A stretch of 64,000 nt of DNA from Lineus longissimus (taxonomy: Eukaryota; Nemertea; Pilidiophora; Heteronemertea; Lineidae): NCBI RefSeq assembly GCF_910592395.1, contig NC_088325.1, positions 8,124,109 through 8,188,108 on the forward strand, in the 5' to 3' direction. Position numbers and translations under genes: made by a program. Every line of letters starts with the position of its first letter. The stretch's first letter is position 1. Shown here in pieces: positions 36,448 to 46,845 of this stretch. Under the pieces are notes generated by a model. The model searched no databases. It was not told the origin of the DNA and was given only the letters and a program-made list of their open reading frames with translations.

Positions 36448-36843
36448 AGCCTATCGGCGTCTGATTCACAACGTGGTTTATGAGGAGTGTCATAGTCGTC
36501 AACAGTGTAGCTTACGTATTTCGAAGACCAGTGGAATTGGCGGCGTCAAATTATTAGTGAAATTTATAATTTACAAATTACAAATTCAAAATCGTTTATT
36601 GAAACCGTGTAAAAAGTTACATTTTACATAATTTGAAAGTACAATGACCATAAGTGCAGTGTGGACACATTTGGTAAGAAGAAAGAGTGGGAGAAGATTG
36701 GTGATCATAAATGAGGTATGTAGTATTCAGCAGCGTTGACCTACAAGGTTCTAATATATATAGTACATAATCAGCTATACAGTCTTTCTTATCTGGTAAG
36801 CAAAAGGAAGTAAAATTTACCAGTGAGGCGGGGTACATCTTTT
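36448..36843. other. Unassigned spacer between array and MULE
   Basis: Non-repetitive AT-rich DNA, about 400 bp. A short run of ATTTACAAATTACAAATTC lies near 36570. I see no gene. The 102-codon minus-strand frame that runs into the MULE end looks accidental. Confidence 0.5.
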
Positions 36844-36968
36844 GGTAGCCAGTCAGAACGTCCCAATGCCAGAACGTCCCGGCAAATCTAGTCATAACGT
36901 CCCATACCAAAACGTCCCAAGTCAAAAACGTACCAAGTCAAAATGTCCCAATGCCAGGAACGAACGTG
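36844..36968 (+). repeat. MULE left TIR with AACGTCCC iterons
   Basis: Six AACGTCCC-like 8-mers (two diverged) spaced 15-19 bp apart between 36856 and 36945. Phased iterons in a TIR are likely transposase binding sites (inference). Confidence 0.8.
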
Positions 36969-37208
36969 CCGGCCTCGGCCCTCGGCAACTCCAGCGAGTG
37001 CATGATAGAAATGCCCGTGAAATCGCCTGCTCCATCCATCTTGGCTCGACGTGCTTGAGAGAGGCTGTGCGTAAAATGGGTCACTGAACATTATCATTTA
37101 TGGGATGCCGAAGTGGAAATAATTCAAAAGTTACTTCTGACGTGTCTGATATAGAATATTTATTGCAAAATATACCTGTATCACTCATTGTATTTATTTC
37201 TTAAACTG

Positions 37209-37361
37209 GTAACGGTACATCATAAAATGGTCTGGTGTAAGTGAGATGATTTCACCAAGATCAAAGGCCTGGTGCTAATTGGTGAACACTGGCATTCATT
37301 GTGTGAGTGAGATGATTTTATCAAGATCAAAGGCCTGGCGCTAATTGGTGAACACGGGTCA
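37209..37361 (+). repeat. Two ~77-bp direct repeats inside the MULE
   Basis: GAGTGAGATGATTTTATCAA or its variant, followed by GATCAAAGGCCTGGTGCTAA and TTGGTGAACAC, occurs twice in tandem. A third weak echo of the first part (GTGAGTGAGTTGATTTC) is near 38053. The rest of 37088-38319 is AT-rich with no gene seen. Confidence 0.7.
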
Positions 37362-38319
37362 ATATTTCAAAAAGGGAAAAATAAGGTGGAGACATTCGAT
37401 ACAATGAACCATAATAATTCCATGTTTTCTGTTCAGTTTTCAATAATATATGACCAGACACTTTTATTTCTCGTAAGCGGAAAAATTTGTGATTAAAATC
37501 AAGGTCACAGTGAGGGTCATAACATTAAATCTTATAGAAAAATGTCATTACACTCACGGAAATATAAACATAGAAAACGAATATAGAAATGTTTATCCAG
37601 AATTATTCCAAGTCATAATCAAAATAATATGACATTAGCAGATGTTTCGGGAAAATGTAGCTAATTCCTTTTGGAATATCATCACTCCCTTGGTTGGAGA
37701 TATAGTTACAAAACAGCATCCGACCAATTTTCTCATTTTGGTTATTTGAATTTCTGCCTCACTATATGTCAATGATGAATATGTTCTTTCTATACACATA
37801 GGTTACGGCTGTGATGTGATCCATTCATAATGTAAAAATTGTTCTATTGTCATAATAGAGCTTAGGGATATTTTTTCCATTGAAAGTAGTAGAGTGTAAT
37901 GACAACGTGTGTTAGTGTAATGACAAGACGTGAGTGTAATGACATTATAAAATTAAGAGAAGTAATAACCCTATCGATGGACCCAATATATTATTTCTAA
38001 TCATTTAAAAGCCTTGTTCGAAATAAAAAAAATATTATTGATATTATATATGTGTGAGTGAGTTGATTTCATATTAAGATCATTATGTTCATCCGATCGG
38101 GTGGGTCTTTAATTAACAATTTATGCAATTAGCGGCACCTGTAATCATTCATACAATGGGGATTGTTTTGACAATTATCTCCCCTCATCACTCCAGTGAG
38201 ATGTTGAGATGATGTTCATCTAATCCTGTAGGCCTTTAAATACCCAGCGATTTTCACTGTTCCTCATTCCAACCGAAGGAGTACAGGAGAGTCACGTCGA
38301 ACCGAAGAAGAATTCAAAG

Positions 38320-39012
38320 ATGACAGAACAAGATTCATGTATTGCTTGTGGGCGAACCGTCAGAAGACGACAAGAAGGTATCCTCTGCGATGGATGTAAT
38401 CGTTGGCAGCACAGGATCTGCGGGACTGGGATTACCCAAGAAGAATACCGGAGGGCTGTGAAACAAGGGATGGAAATCGAATGGAAGTGTGAACCGTGCC
38501 GCCTGCTTGAGATTAGTCATCCTTCTGCTGAGAGCACTCGTTTGTCACTCGAGTTACATTTACCAAGAGAGCATGTTCCGATGGATATCGATGAAGACCA
38601 GCCTCCAGAGGAAGAGCAAGCGCCTGTCGTTACTGTGGCTGAAATGCAAGAGGCTGTTGATGAATATTTTGCCGAGAGGAATACTAGTAACCACGAGGAG
38701 ACGCCCGGAGACCAATCCACGCAGATCTCGAGTGACGAAAACCAGCCCCCTGAGGAAGAACAAGGTACTTTTCAAGTACCGCCACGTATCGAAGAAGAAT
38801 CGCTACAGGATGAAACACCGCGAGACGTTCTTCCGAATGACACCGAAACAGAAACGACGTACGAGATAGTTTCTACGGGCTCACAAAAAGGCAAACGAAA
38901 ACTGGCAGATAGCTTGGGATATACGTACACCGTTAAACGTCAAGGACAAACCACGACGGACTGGACTTTGCAGCGTCCGCAACAAAAAACGTCTGGTGCC
39001 GGGCTGGAGTGA
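38320..39012 (+). pseudogene. MULE N-terminal part: PHD finger and start of FLYWCH-like domain
   Basis: 230 codons from a good ATG. Residues 7-60 form a C4HC3 PHD finger: C7, C10, C23, C26, H31, C34, C57, C60, with W29 (CNRWQH) before the His-Cys pair as in histone-tail-binding PHD fingers. Residues 75-185 are acidic linker with repeated QPPEEEQ. From about 188 (SQKGKRKLADSLGYTY...) the sequence resembles the start of a FLYWCH-type zinc finger. The frame then slips: the continuation (VWCRAGVKQTG...) is in the +2 register from 38991. The PHD could recruit the transposase to modified chromatin (inference). TTTAAATA at 38234 is a possible TATA element. Confidence 0.75.
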
Positions 39013-40121
39013 AACAGACGGGGAACAGCTTCGAGAGACGTCCGCATGACCACATCCATCCACCACAATTTGGTGCTGCTGCCAGTACAAGAATACGAGC
39101 GACAGTAAAAGATACGGCTGCAAGTGCCCGAGAGATGTTTACGTCAGCTGCTGAAATCGTCAACAAAGTAATTGCAGAAGAGACCACCCCAAATGCGCCA
39201 TTACCAGCTATACCAAAACCAGAAAACTTGGCAACAGCTGCTAACAGACATCGTCAGAAATCACGGCCTAAAGACCCAACCACGCTTGCTGAAATCGATG
39301 GCATAGATGAAAGCTTCATCCCTGAGAACTTTCTAAGGAAAACCGTAAAAGCCAATGACAGAAGACACATGGTATTCGCAACGGAAAACATGGTTCGTCT
39401 CCTTGGAAAATCTTAAGTCTGGTATATGGATGGGACTTTTAAGCTCGTGCGGATGCCATTTACGCAACTGTTCAGTATACATGCATTGGTGAGAAGTGAC
39501 GATGACATGAAACAAGTGCCTCTGATGTTCGTACTGATGTCGGGTAAACGGAAAAAAGACTACAAGAAAGTGCTGAAGGCGATCAAGAATTTGATCTCAG
39601 GGAATCCAGTGCTCGAAAAGATCGTCATTGACTTCGAAGCGTCAATGTGGAGGGCCATTCCGCGTGTCTTCCCTGATGTCCAGATTACTGGATGCGCATT
39701 TCATTGGTGTCAGTGCATCTGGAGGAAAATTCAAGAAATTGGGCTGGCGACTGCTTTCAGGAATGACAACGGGACGCATAAACTGTGCAAAAAGTTCATG
39801 GCATTGCCATACCTGCCAGCCGAACGCATCCGGCCAATGTTTGCATCATTGGCACGTAAAGCTACGACACCACTGCTTGCTGCTCTGTCGGATTATATTC
39901 GAGAAACGTGGATTGACGGGTCGCTGTGGACACCAGAGACGTGAAGCGTCTTCAACCAGGCCGTGAGGACGAACAATGATTGCGAGGGATGGCACGGGAT
40001 GTTGAATCGTCATGCGAAAAAGAACAACCTGTCTTTCTATATCATGGTGGAGCTGCTGCACGAACAGGCAAAACTCGTGGATGTTCAAGTTCAGCTGGTG
40101 TCCGAGAACAAACTCAATTGA
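38991..40121 (+). pseudogene. MULE transposase (DDE), with two stop codons
   Basis: One register carries the end of the FLYWCH-like zinc finger (WCRAG ... RRPHDHIHPP), a linker, and the MULE core. Catalytic candidates are Asp at 39429 (YMDGTFK), Asp at 39630 (VIDFE) and Glu at 39984 (NNDCEGWH), with the CAFHWCQCIWR segment behind the second Asp as in MULE transposases. TAA at 39414-39416 and TGA at 39942-39944 interrupt it, and TGA 39944 stands where related proteins have a Trp. The natural end is the TGA at 40119-40121, and AATAAA near 40409 may be the polyadenylation signal. Dead gene, but the DDE residues survive. Confidence 0.82.
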
Positions 40122-40676
40122 TGACAACGTAAGAAGTACCGCCAGCTGCAGGGCCAGCTTTTTTAACTTTGGGATAAATTCATCGCTGGTGAGAAAACTG
40201 CCAAGGACTTGCTGAAAAGGTGTGCCCATCTCGTCGTGCCTAGATGAAACCAATTGTGAAACTTGTAATAGCAGCCCTACTTCTTTGTGAGGCAAATGTG
40301 TAATAGGCCTAATACTTTTAGGCTAAATATCACAATAATTTATGAATGAATGTAACTCAATCCTCTGTGACAAAACTTCCATGATGTGTAAAATTTTGCA
40401 TGATTTTTAGTGGTTTATAAATAAAGTTTATATTATGACCCAGATTTTTCGTCCATCGTTAGTTAACCTGTACTCACAGGGAAGAGTCCGTGAAATCATA
40501 ACTCCCGGGTCATATCTGCAGTCCATACAGCCACCCGTAGGCCTACCCAGCCACTCATATTCCACAGATCTAGGCTAGACTAGGCCTAGGCCTGTCAAAG
40601 ATGATAGAATAGGCCTTGGTAATGAAGAGATCAGGCTTGTCCCGCCCCAGATAATCCTACATTCAGACATTAAAAC
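40122..40676. other. MULE 3' untranslated region
   Basis: AT-rich non-coding DNA with a polyadenylation signal (ATAAATAAAG near 40409). No other feature seen. Confidence 0.5.
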
Positions 40677-40794
40677 GGTAGGACGTTTTTGAATCGGGAC
40701 GTTCTGGTGTTGGGACGTTTTGACTGGGACGTTCTGGTGTTGGGACGTTTTGGTAACGGGACGTTCTGGCACTGGGACGTTCTGACTGGTAACC
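40677..40794 (-). repeat. MULE right TIR with AACGTCCC iterons
   Basis: Seven copies of the reverse complement GGGACGTT (one diverged, TAGGACGTT) alternating with CTGGTGTT or CTGGCACT spacers at about 16-bp intervals. The outermost 38 bp align with the left end with three mismatches. Confidence 0.8.
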
Positions 40795-40803
40795 ACATTT
40801 TTT

Positions 40804-41280
40804 TGAGTTGTTAAAAGGTAGAATTAAAAATCTTTATTTGGGAGCTCACTTTTTAATTTAATTCTTTTTAAGTTTAAATATTCATTAGGGAGACTGGAGA
40901 AAAGGAACAAGAAGAAAGGAAATGCATTTCGTCTTCAATATCCTTATTTAATTGAATAGAACAGTGAGGGCATCAGCGTTCGTTCCGTGGAATAATGGGA
41001 CGACAGTGTCAACCCTTTTTAATTAGAAGACAGTGATCACTTATTGGGAGTTTAGTGAGAGGGTTTTGCGATGTGTGTTATGGATATCGTCAAGAGTGTT
41101 TTCATTAGCGAATTTATTTTTAAAAGAGAGATATGTACAGAATTTGTGCTCGTTTGAGTGATTGTATTTTAGATAAAAGTTTTATATTATTATCCATTAT
41201 GGCCGCTTCGGCTCGCCATACTATAGCTGTGTTGATTGGTGGGCGATTGCGCGAGACTGGTAGGAGACTTGAAAATCAAA
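40804..41280. other. Putative promoter and 5' region of the SGNH gene
   Basis: About 480 bp without a recognisable gene, lying directly upstream of ATG 41281. GC content rises close to the gene (GGCCGCTTCGGCTCG near 41201), but no TATA box or defined site can be supported. Confidence 0.35.
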
Positions 41281-41309
41281 ATGGCGATGTCAAACGAGAA
41301 AGTTTCTGT

Positions 41310-41752
41310 GAGACAAGACCACTAATGAATATTCAAAGGTTGGAGGGTCGAGGCCTATCAATTAGACGAGTGCATGTTTTTTACTCTCAAGTACATATTT
41401 GGAGAGGTATTGAAAAAATATTTGCTGTGGCAAGTCTACAGATATAAAGAAATTATTTGATGAAAAAATTAATTTCGAATTTTGCTAATTGGGTAATAGG
41501 GGGCGTGTTTTGAGTTTTTTCTGCCAGTTGGCTGAAAACAGTGGAAATATCAAAGTCTGTCTAATTTGTCGATTATAAAAAAATTTCCGTGGTCAATCAC
41601 CAATTTCCATCGCACCAGTTACTCGCAAGACTAACCCGTATATCATATCCGAATTTCAGTTTCACTAGTTGACGCATTCTTTGATGCGTCGCGGTCAAAC
41701 ATTGACAATTTAACTGCTAAAAGGCTTAAAAAATCAATTGTGGTCTTGTCTC
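41310..41752. repeat. 443-bp terminal repeat, left copy
   Basis: Starts GAGACAAGACCAC and ends GTGGTCTTGTCTC. I found two differences from the right copy in a side-by-side reading (ACTAGTTGACGCATTC against ACTACTTGACGCGTTC). Confidence 0.9.
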
Positions 41753-42301
41753 TATTTACACTACATTTTGGGTCAATATAGTGAAAAATTTGAATGTGCT
41801 CAAATCACTCTAATTCATTTAGAATATTGTATTGCTGATGATTTAAGGTCAAAACAAGCTAAAATAATGAGAAAAAAACTTAATTTGACCCAAATAAGAG
41901 TCAACCTAACCCCGGTCTAAGTTCGGTTTCATTTTTACAAGTCTTGTTGTGTTGCCATTCATTTTGTAATTTCTTTGAAACTACTTAGGCCTTGATTCTG
42001 AAAGTTGTGCCCTAAGCAGCAAAGATATTCCTAAATCACATCCTAAATTTTCAGCTCCATAGCTTGCTTATTCTGGCCAGGGCAGGTCTTTGAATTTGGT
42101 GCTGTTGGCTGCAAAATCATGACTTTTTGTCGATTTTGTCCTCTTTCGTCACTTTGGCACAGTTGTACCACTCTTTGAAATGTCTCTCATTTCTCCAAAA
42201 ATGTCCAGATATGACTTTCCTTTGTTGGAGAGTTTTGGGATGTCATCTACATTAGTTTGAAAAAAATCTCAAAATGTTAACCCCTGAAATGTACCTTCAT
42301 T

Positions 42302-42744
42302 GAGACAAGACCACTAATGAATATTCAAAGGTTGGAGGGTCGAGGCCTATCAATTAGACGAGTGCATGTTTTTTACTCTCAAGTACATATTTGGAGAGGT
42401 ATTGAAAAAATATTTGCTGTGGCAAGTCTACAGATATAAAGAAATTATTTGATGAAAAAATTAATTTCGAATTTTGCTAATTGGGTAATAGGGGGCGTGT
42501 TTTGAGTTTTTTCTGCCAGTTGGCTGAAAACAGTGGAAATATCAAAGTCTGTCTAATTTGTCGATTATAAAAAAATTTCCGTGGTCAATCACCAATTTCC
42601 ATCGCACCAGTTACTCGCAAGACTAACCCGTATATCATATCCGAATTTCAGTTTCACTACTTGACGCGTTCTTTGATGCGTCGCGGTCAAACATTGACAA
42701 TTTAACTGCTAAAAGGCTTAAAAAATCAATTGTGGTCTTGTCTC
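42302..42744. repeat. 443-bp terminal repeat, right copy
   Basis: Same length, orientation and ends as the left copy, offset by 992 bp. The centre between them (41753-42301) has no reading frame of note. Confidence 0.9.
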
Positions 42745-44254
42745 CTGTGGTTTTTTCCGCTTCGATATTGAAGTATGTTACTTGTTATTTGTTGGGGGTG
42801 GGGCCTGGGCGACATGTGACGTTCGCGTTTCAAGGTATGGAGACGACGTCCCTTTTGGAGAGGGCGAGGCATATACGTTGGGAGAAATTTTCGGAAATAT
42901 TCCTGCTGCTGGGTACTAACGATTGTTGCAGTCGTGCATCGGATATGGCGACGAAAGACATTTGTGAGCGGTTGGAAGTACGTGATCAGTTTTATTGTTT
43001 CAAGAAAGGATAAGTTGTTGTATAACTATTTAGGGTGTTGCACAGTGTTGTGAAGTTTTAAAGGGGTATATTGTTCGATTTAATTGTACACAACGCCGTA
43101 GTCTTGGGCTGTGGTGAATGTGCTGAACTTGGTGCCCAACAATGCCATATGGCGGTCCGAAGCGGTCATAATTGAATACTTGTTTAACTCCAATTATTTT
43201 GAGTTAAACCTTAATTGTACACTCCTGTAAATGCTAAAGTACTTTTTCAGTACTTATTGGATTTTTGGCTGTTTTGAGTGGAGCATTTGATTTACTCCTT
43301 CGGGGTCCTTGGCTACGTTTTTGAGCCTAGATTACAAATGTCCACCAGTCCAAGGGGGTTTTTTGTAGCGTGAAGAAAAAAGGATAAGTTTTTTTGTTGT
43401 ATGTCTGAAGCAATGTTATATGCACGATTTATTTATTAATTAGTTTTTGTTTGTTTTTCAGGAAATTGTGGTGTTTGTTCGAATGGCTGCTGGTGATGCT
43501 TGTGTGATTGTTAGTACCATTCCACCAAGGAACTGAGGGTCAATGGCATGGTCGAAAGCTAAGCAAGTGAATAAGTTCATTAAGAGTTTGAAAGGAAAGC
43601 TTGGTGTGAAGATATGCAATGTTTGTGTAAGTGATTGAATATGATTAGTTGTTGGAGTAGGCCTACTGGTATTTATTCCAAGATTAGTTGGAGTAATTGT
43701 TTGTATTTGGTATGTACGGTACTGGAAAGGCTGGCATGGTAGTATTTTTATAGAAAGGTGATAGGTGTACCCAAAAGTTTGTGGTTTGAAAATTATAATG
43801 ATATAACAATAGATTAGTGATGTGTTCAATTTTGGTTGTGTTCTGTTTTTCAGCGTGTATTTTGTCAGTCAAAAGGTAGAAAAATGGAGACGGGGGATGA
43901 CAGAGTTGCGAAACCAGAGCTGTTTTCCAAGCGTGATGGGCTTCATCCGACAGAGGAAGGCAGCCAGGAGTTTTCACGTTTGGTGAAAATTGCACTAGGA
44001 ATAAGTGGAGGACGTGGCACAAGACGGGATGATATTGTCATTCAATATCCGTATTTGTATTGTGGAGTGTGTGGTGCTGCTGGTCATGATGCTGGTGGTT
44101 GTAATGGTTTTTGGTAGGTACACGCGAATGCTGATGGGAAGTTGTTGCTGATTGGTTTGGGTTGGGATGTTGTGTTGTTGTTGGTCTGCGAGTGATAGGT
44201 TCATTTGTTTGGGATGTTGTGACGTTGTTGGGATGGGGTTGTGCCTTTGTTTAA

Positions 44255-45104
44255 CCCTTTAGCTACTGATCCGCCCGTAGCCGCCCCTGTTTAAATCTAC
44301 CACTGCGCCTGTACCAATGCACATAATTCACTAATAACACCATGGGGACATGGTTGCCTACCTTATAATTCATTTAAAACTCGTTTCTAGGTGTGCTACA
44401 ATGTATTTTCATGGAGAAAAATAGCTTTGAATGAACATCTTGTACTTTGGTGAAAATGCCGCCATGTTGGATTATGATCGAAAATTTCGTGACACAAATT
44501 GGGTCATTGTGAAACCAAAACTGGACAGATTTTCATCTAACTACTTCCAAAAGATTGTTAGGACACTGGACAATTGGAATATGATGGTGGGGACATTCAC
44601 GAAGTACGAACACATGGAGTAATATAGGCCGAAAGCCGATGCATGATACCGCTTGGTCACTACAGTAGTCTTACATGTAAATGTACATGCTTATACACTG
44701 TGCGTGTTTATCACCTAAAAAAAGTCAGTAAAAGTGCATAAATAGCAAGTTATTAGTGGAAGATCGATATGTTTTGCCAGTAACACATCAATATATGACA
44801 TTCTGTGGTGATACATAGACATTTTTGGTCATTTCTATCCATAAAAAGAGGTGTTTGTGGTGAAATTTTAGATTCGAAGATGGTGGGTTAATTCTGGTTC
44901 GTGGAGGGTTAATTCAACTAAAATGGCCTAAAATCGTGTAGATATGAATGTATTCTACCAAATAAATAACACTTGTAGTGTATGAAATACAACTTTTTGT
45001 ATCTCTTTTTTCAAAAGTTCTTTACCTAGTCAAAATCATGATTTGGCTTTAAAACTTCAGTGAGCAGCAGGTAAAAAATTGTAGGATCCGTAGTAGCTAA
45101 AGGG
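44255..45104. mobile_element. piggyBac-type MITE (850 bp) in intron 3
   Basis: Ends are CCCTTTAGCTACTGATCCG and, read inward from the right, CCCTTTAGCTACTACGGATCC, flanked by TTAA at 44251-44254 and 45105-45108. A TTAA duplication with ends starting CCC is the piggyBac pattern. No transposase is encoded. It lies entirely in the intron between exons 3 and 4 of the SGNH gene. Confidence 0.85.
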
Positions 45105-45575
45105 TTAAATGGAAGTGTTCATTAATTTTTGAAGGCGTCATATCATTAAAGTAATTGTGGTTTTGTGCATTGTTTGTTTTTTTGGATTACTGGGGAACTT
45201 TTTGTTAGTCTATTGATTATGGTTTGTATTAAACTTTTTTTTTTTCTGTTTGGTTTGCAGGTGTGAACAGTGATGTTGTATTGGAATCATTTCGCGTAGT
45301 TTGTGTTGTGTATGATAGTATGGCGTTGTCTGGACATTGTTTAATGACATTTGGAGTACTGTCAAGAGTTGTTATTAGCAGTGAGAGTAATAAGCAACTT
45401 CGTTGAGTGCTTGGTGTCGAAATTATTTGACGGTGTTTTGCGGGATGTGTTTATGGTGTAAGTACAGTAAGTACATAATATGTGGGGTTATATTGTGTAT
45501 TATAAAATGTGAGGTTATGTTGCATATTTTGAAATGGTTATGGATAGATGTATTCGTGTGCTGCAGGGAATGTCA

Positions 45576-45581
45576 AATAAA
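45576..45581 (+). terminator. Polyadenylation signal of the SGNH gene
   Basis: AATAAA about 300 bp after the stop codon in exon 4, followed by a TG-rich stretch. Consistent with the last exon ending near 45600. Confidence 0.5.
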
Positions 45582-45600
45582 TGTGTAATGACTATGGATG

Positions 45601-46564
45601 TTTTTGTTTGTGTTATTTAATTGGGTGTGCATATTATGTATAGCATTGGCAGGTTTTGGGTGTGGGGGGCTGGCGATTGTATTGGCTATGGCAGTTTACG
45701 GCACTCGATTTGATGGAGAGCTTCATGCATTCATGTAAGTGTAGGACTGCAGCGTTATGCCAGCTATGAAAAGTTCGAAATGTGGCAACTATTTGAAACA
45801 ATCGGCATCTATCACAGGTGGTCTATGATGTTTGTGAATTTATGATCATAACAATTTATTGGAATCAATGACTAAAATCCTTGTGGATGATGTTTAGGAT
45901 GACCCATTTTCAACTAGCAGAGAATGAAGCAGCCAGCAAAAGAATGAATACCCTAATGGCTGCAGATGACTGGAGACCAGGACCATTTATTCAGCCATAA
46001 GGTTGTTTCCTGTCAAGAATTGACAAGTTGTCATGTCAAATTTTGTGTCCTATAAATCGTTATGAAGTCGGCATTTTATATACAACTTTTGTACTCCTCC
46101 TAAATAAACATACAAATCTTGTTTTATGTAAACTTTGTATATTCTATAGATATACAACACTCTAATGTCACAATGCCTCTCTCACTCGCTTTTATATAGC
46201 AAGGTGTATGAATAAACATGACACACCAACTATGTACAAAATTGCTAACAAACTGCACCATTTGTCAGTACACCACATGAAATACAGAGATATGTCTTAA
46301 TTCTAATCTTTCATTAGCGACACCATTTCTTACCCGAGTGCCTCCTTCATTCATACATCTTGTACTTTAACTCAAGATACCCATCTTTGAATATTTTTAG
46401 TGTACCAAGTACTACAATGTCAATGTATTGAAGTCATGTTCTTGTAGTGTTATTGGCTTTCAATTATCTTGTCAAAATACCACTTGGTTCTCGCAAAATC
46501 TCAATAAAAACAAATGCTATTGCATGTATTGCATGTATTGCATGTATTGCATATTCTAACAGCT
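45601..46564. other. Intergenic DNA before the BEL element
   Basis: Non-coding, AT-rich. The only structure seen is a short tandem of TGCATGTAT (about 9-bp unit, 3-4 copies) at 46521-46552, just outside the BEL insertion. Confidence 0.5.
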
Positions 46565-46769
46565 TGTTCAGGATTGGGTTAATTCTGCCGCGTCCTAGAT
46601 ACACTTGCGTCGCCATCTATGCTGTACACTTGTAACGAAACTTGTAAGGAAATGGAGCATTGTGGGAATAAAGTTGTTCAGCCATGTTTTATCTTCTACA
46701 ACTGTGTTTGTGTAATTTGTGCCAAGTTTTATCTAAAAATCCGTCCAAAAGGAGGAAACGTCCCGAACA
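46565..46769 (+). repeat. BEL 5' LTR
   Basis: TGTTCAGGATTGG...CGTCCCGAACA. It contains AATAAAG (near 46668) as a possible polyadenylation signal. One T shorter than the 3' copy in the GGGTTTAAT stretch. Confidence 0.93.
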
Positions 46770-46772
46770 ATT

Positions 46773-46788
46773 TGGTGCCAAACCCGCA
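46773..46788 (+). promoter_or_regulatory. BEL primer-binding site
   Basis: TGGTGCCAAACCCGCA starts three bases after the LTR; TGG fits the tRNA CCA end. tRNA identity not assigned. Confidence 0.6.
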
Positions 46789-46845
46789 TTAGATGTCATT
46801 AGTGTGATATGAACCGTAAGTGGACATTGAAATCGCTAATTAGTC

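Larger units (their letters stand above)
36844..40794 (+). mobile_element. Mutator-like (MULE) DNA transposon, decayed
   Basis: 3,951 bp bounded by inverted repeats that begin GGTAGCCAGTCAGAACG on the left and, read inward from the right, GGTTACCAGTCAGAACG. Flanks ACATCTTTT (36835-36843) and ACATTTTTT (40795-40803) form a 9-bp target duplication with one mismatch, the length expected for MULEs. Both ends are built from repeated AACGTCCC motifs. The interior encodes PHD, FLYWCH-like and MULE DDE segments on +, interrupted by frameshifts and stops, so this copy could not supply its own transposase. Confidence 0.85.
41310..42744. mobile_element. Composite element with 443-bp terminal direct repeats
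   Basis: 1,435 bp inserted in exon 1 of the SGNH gene, flanked by CTGT on both sides (41306-41309 and 42745-42748). Removing it together with one CTGT restores the reading frame exactly, which fixes the borders. It consists of two direct 443-bp repeats around a 549-bp centre. Each repeat itself has 13-bp inverted ends, GAGACAAGACCAC ... GTGGTCTTGTCTC. It encodes no protein. It could be a terminal-repeat miniature retroelement with unusual ends, or two copies of a MITE mobilised together. Confidence 0.8.
41281..45273 (+). pseudogene. SGNH-hydrolase-like gene with C-terminal zinc knuckle, disrupted
   Basis: Four coding exons: 41281-41309 plus 42749-42977 (one exon, split by an insertion), 43462-43626, 43854-44113 and 45261-45273. 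Introns are GTACGT...CAG, GTAAGT...CAG and GTAGGT...CAG. The parts sum to 696 nt, 231 residues plus stop. Blocks: a strand followed by SAS where SGNH enzymes have GDS (the last Ser, the nucleophile position, is kept); FQGMETTSLL; IFLLLGTND (the Gly-x-Asn-Asp block); VIVSTIPPR; and DGLHPTEEG (catalytic D-x2-H). The C-terminus has a CCHC knuckle, C-x2-C-x4-H-x4-C (CGVCGAAGHDAGGC). Breaks: a 1,435-bp element in exon 1 and an in-frame TGA at 43534-43536. Whether it is a host gene or part of an unknown mobile element is open. Confidence 0.7.

Noticed and set aside
36617-36925. Minus-strand 102-codon gene at the array edge
   Set aside because: It crosses the border of the MULE and its iterons (the repeated WDV residues come from AACGTCCC), so it is a by-product.
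43458-44022. Minus-strand frames of 112-123 codons
   Set aside because: They lie opposite exons 2 and 3 of the SGNH gene and include its pyrimidine-rich intron ends; composition is low-complexity (Thr/Pro/Asn).
44431-44622. 63-codon frame inside the piggyBac-type MITE
   Set aside because: No transposase motif; internal sequence of a non-autonomous element.
46752-46769. Link between AACGTCCC at the BEL LTR end and the MULE iterons
   Set aside because: A single 8-mer match without the spacing or flanks; coincidence is sufficient.
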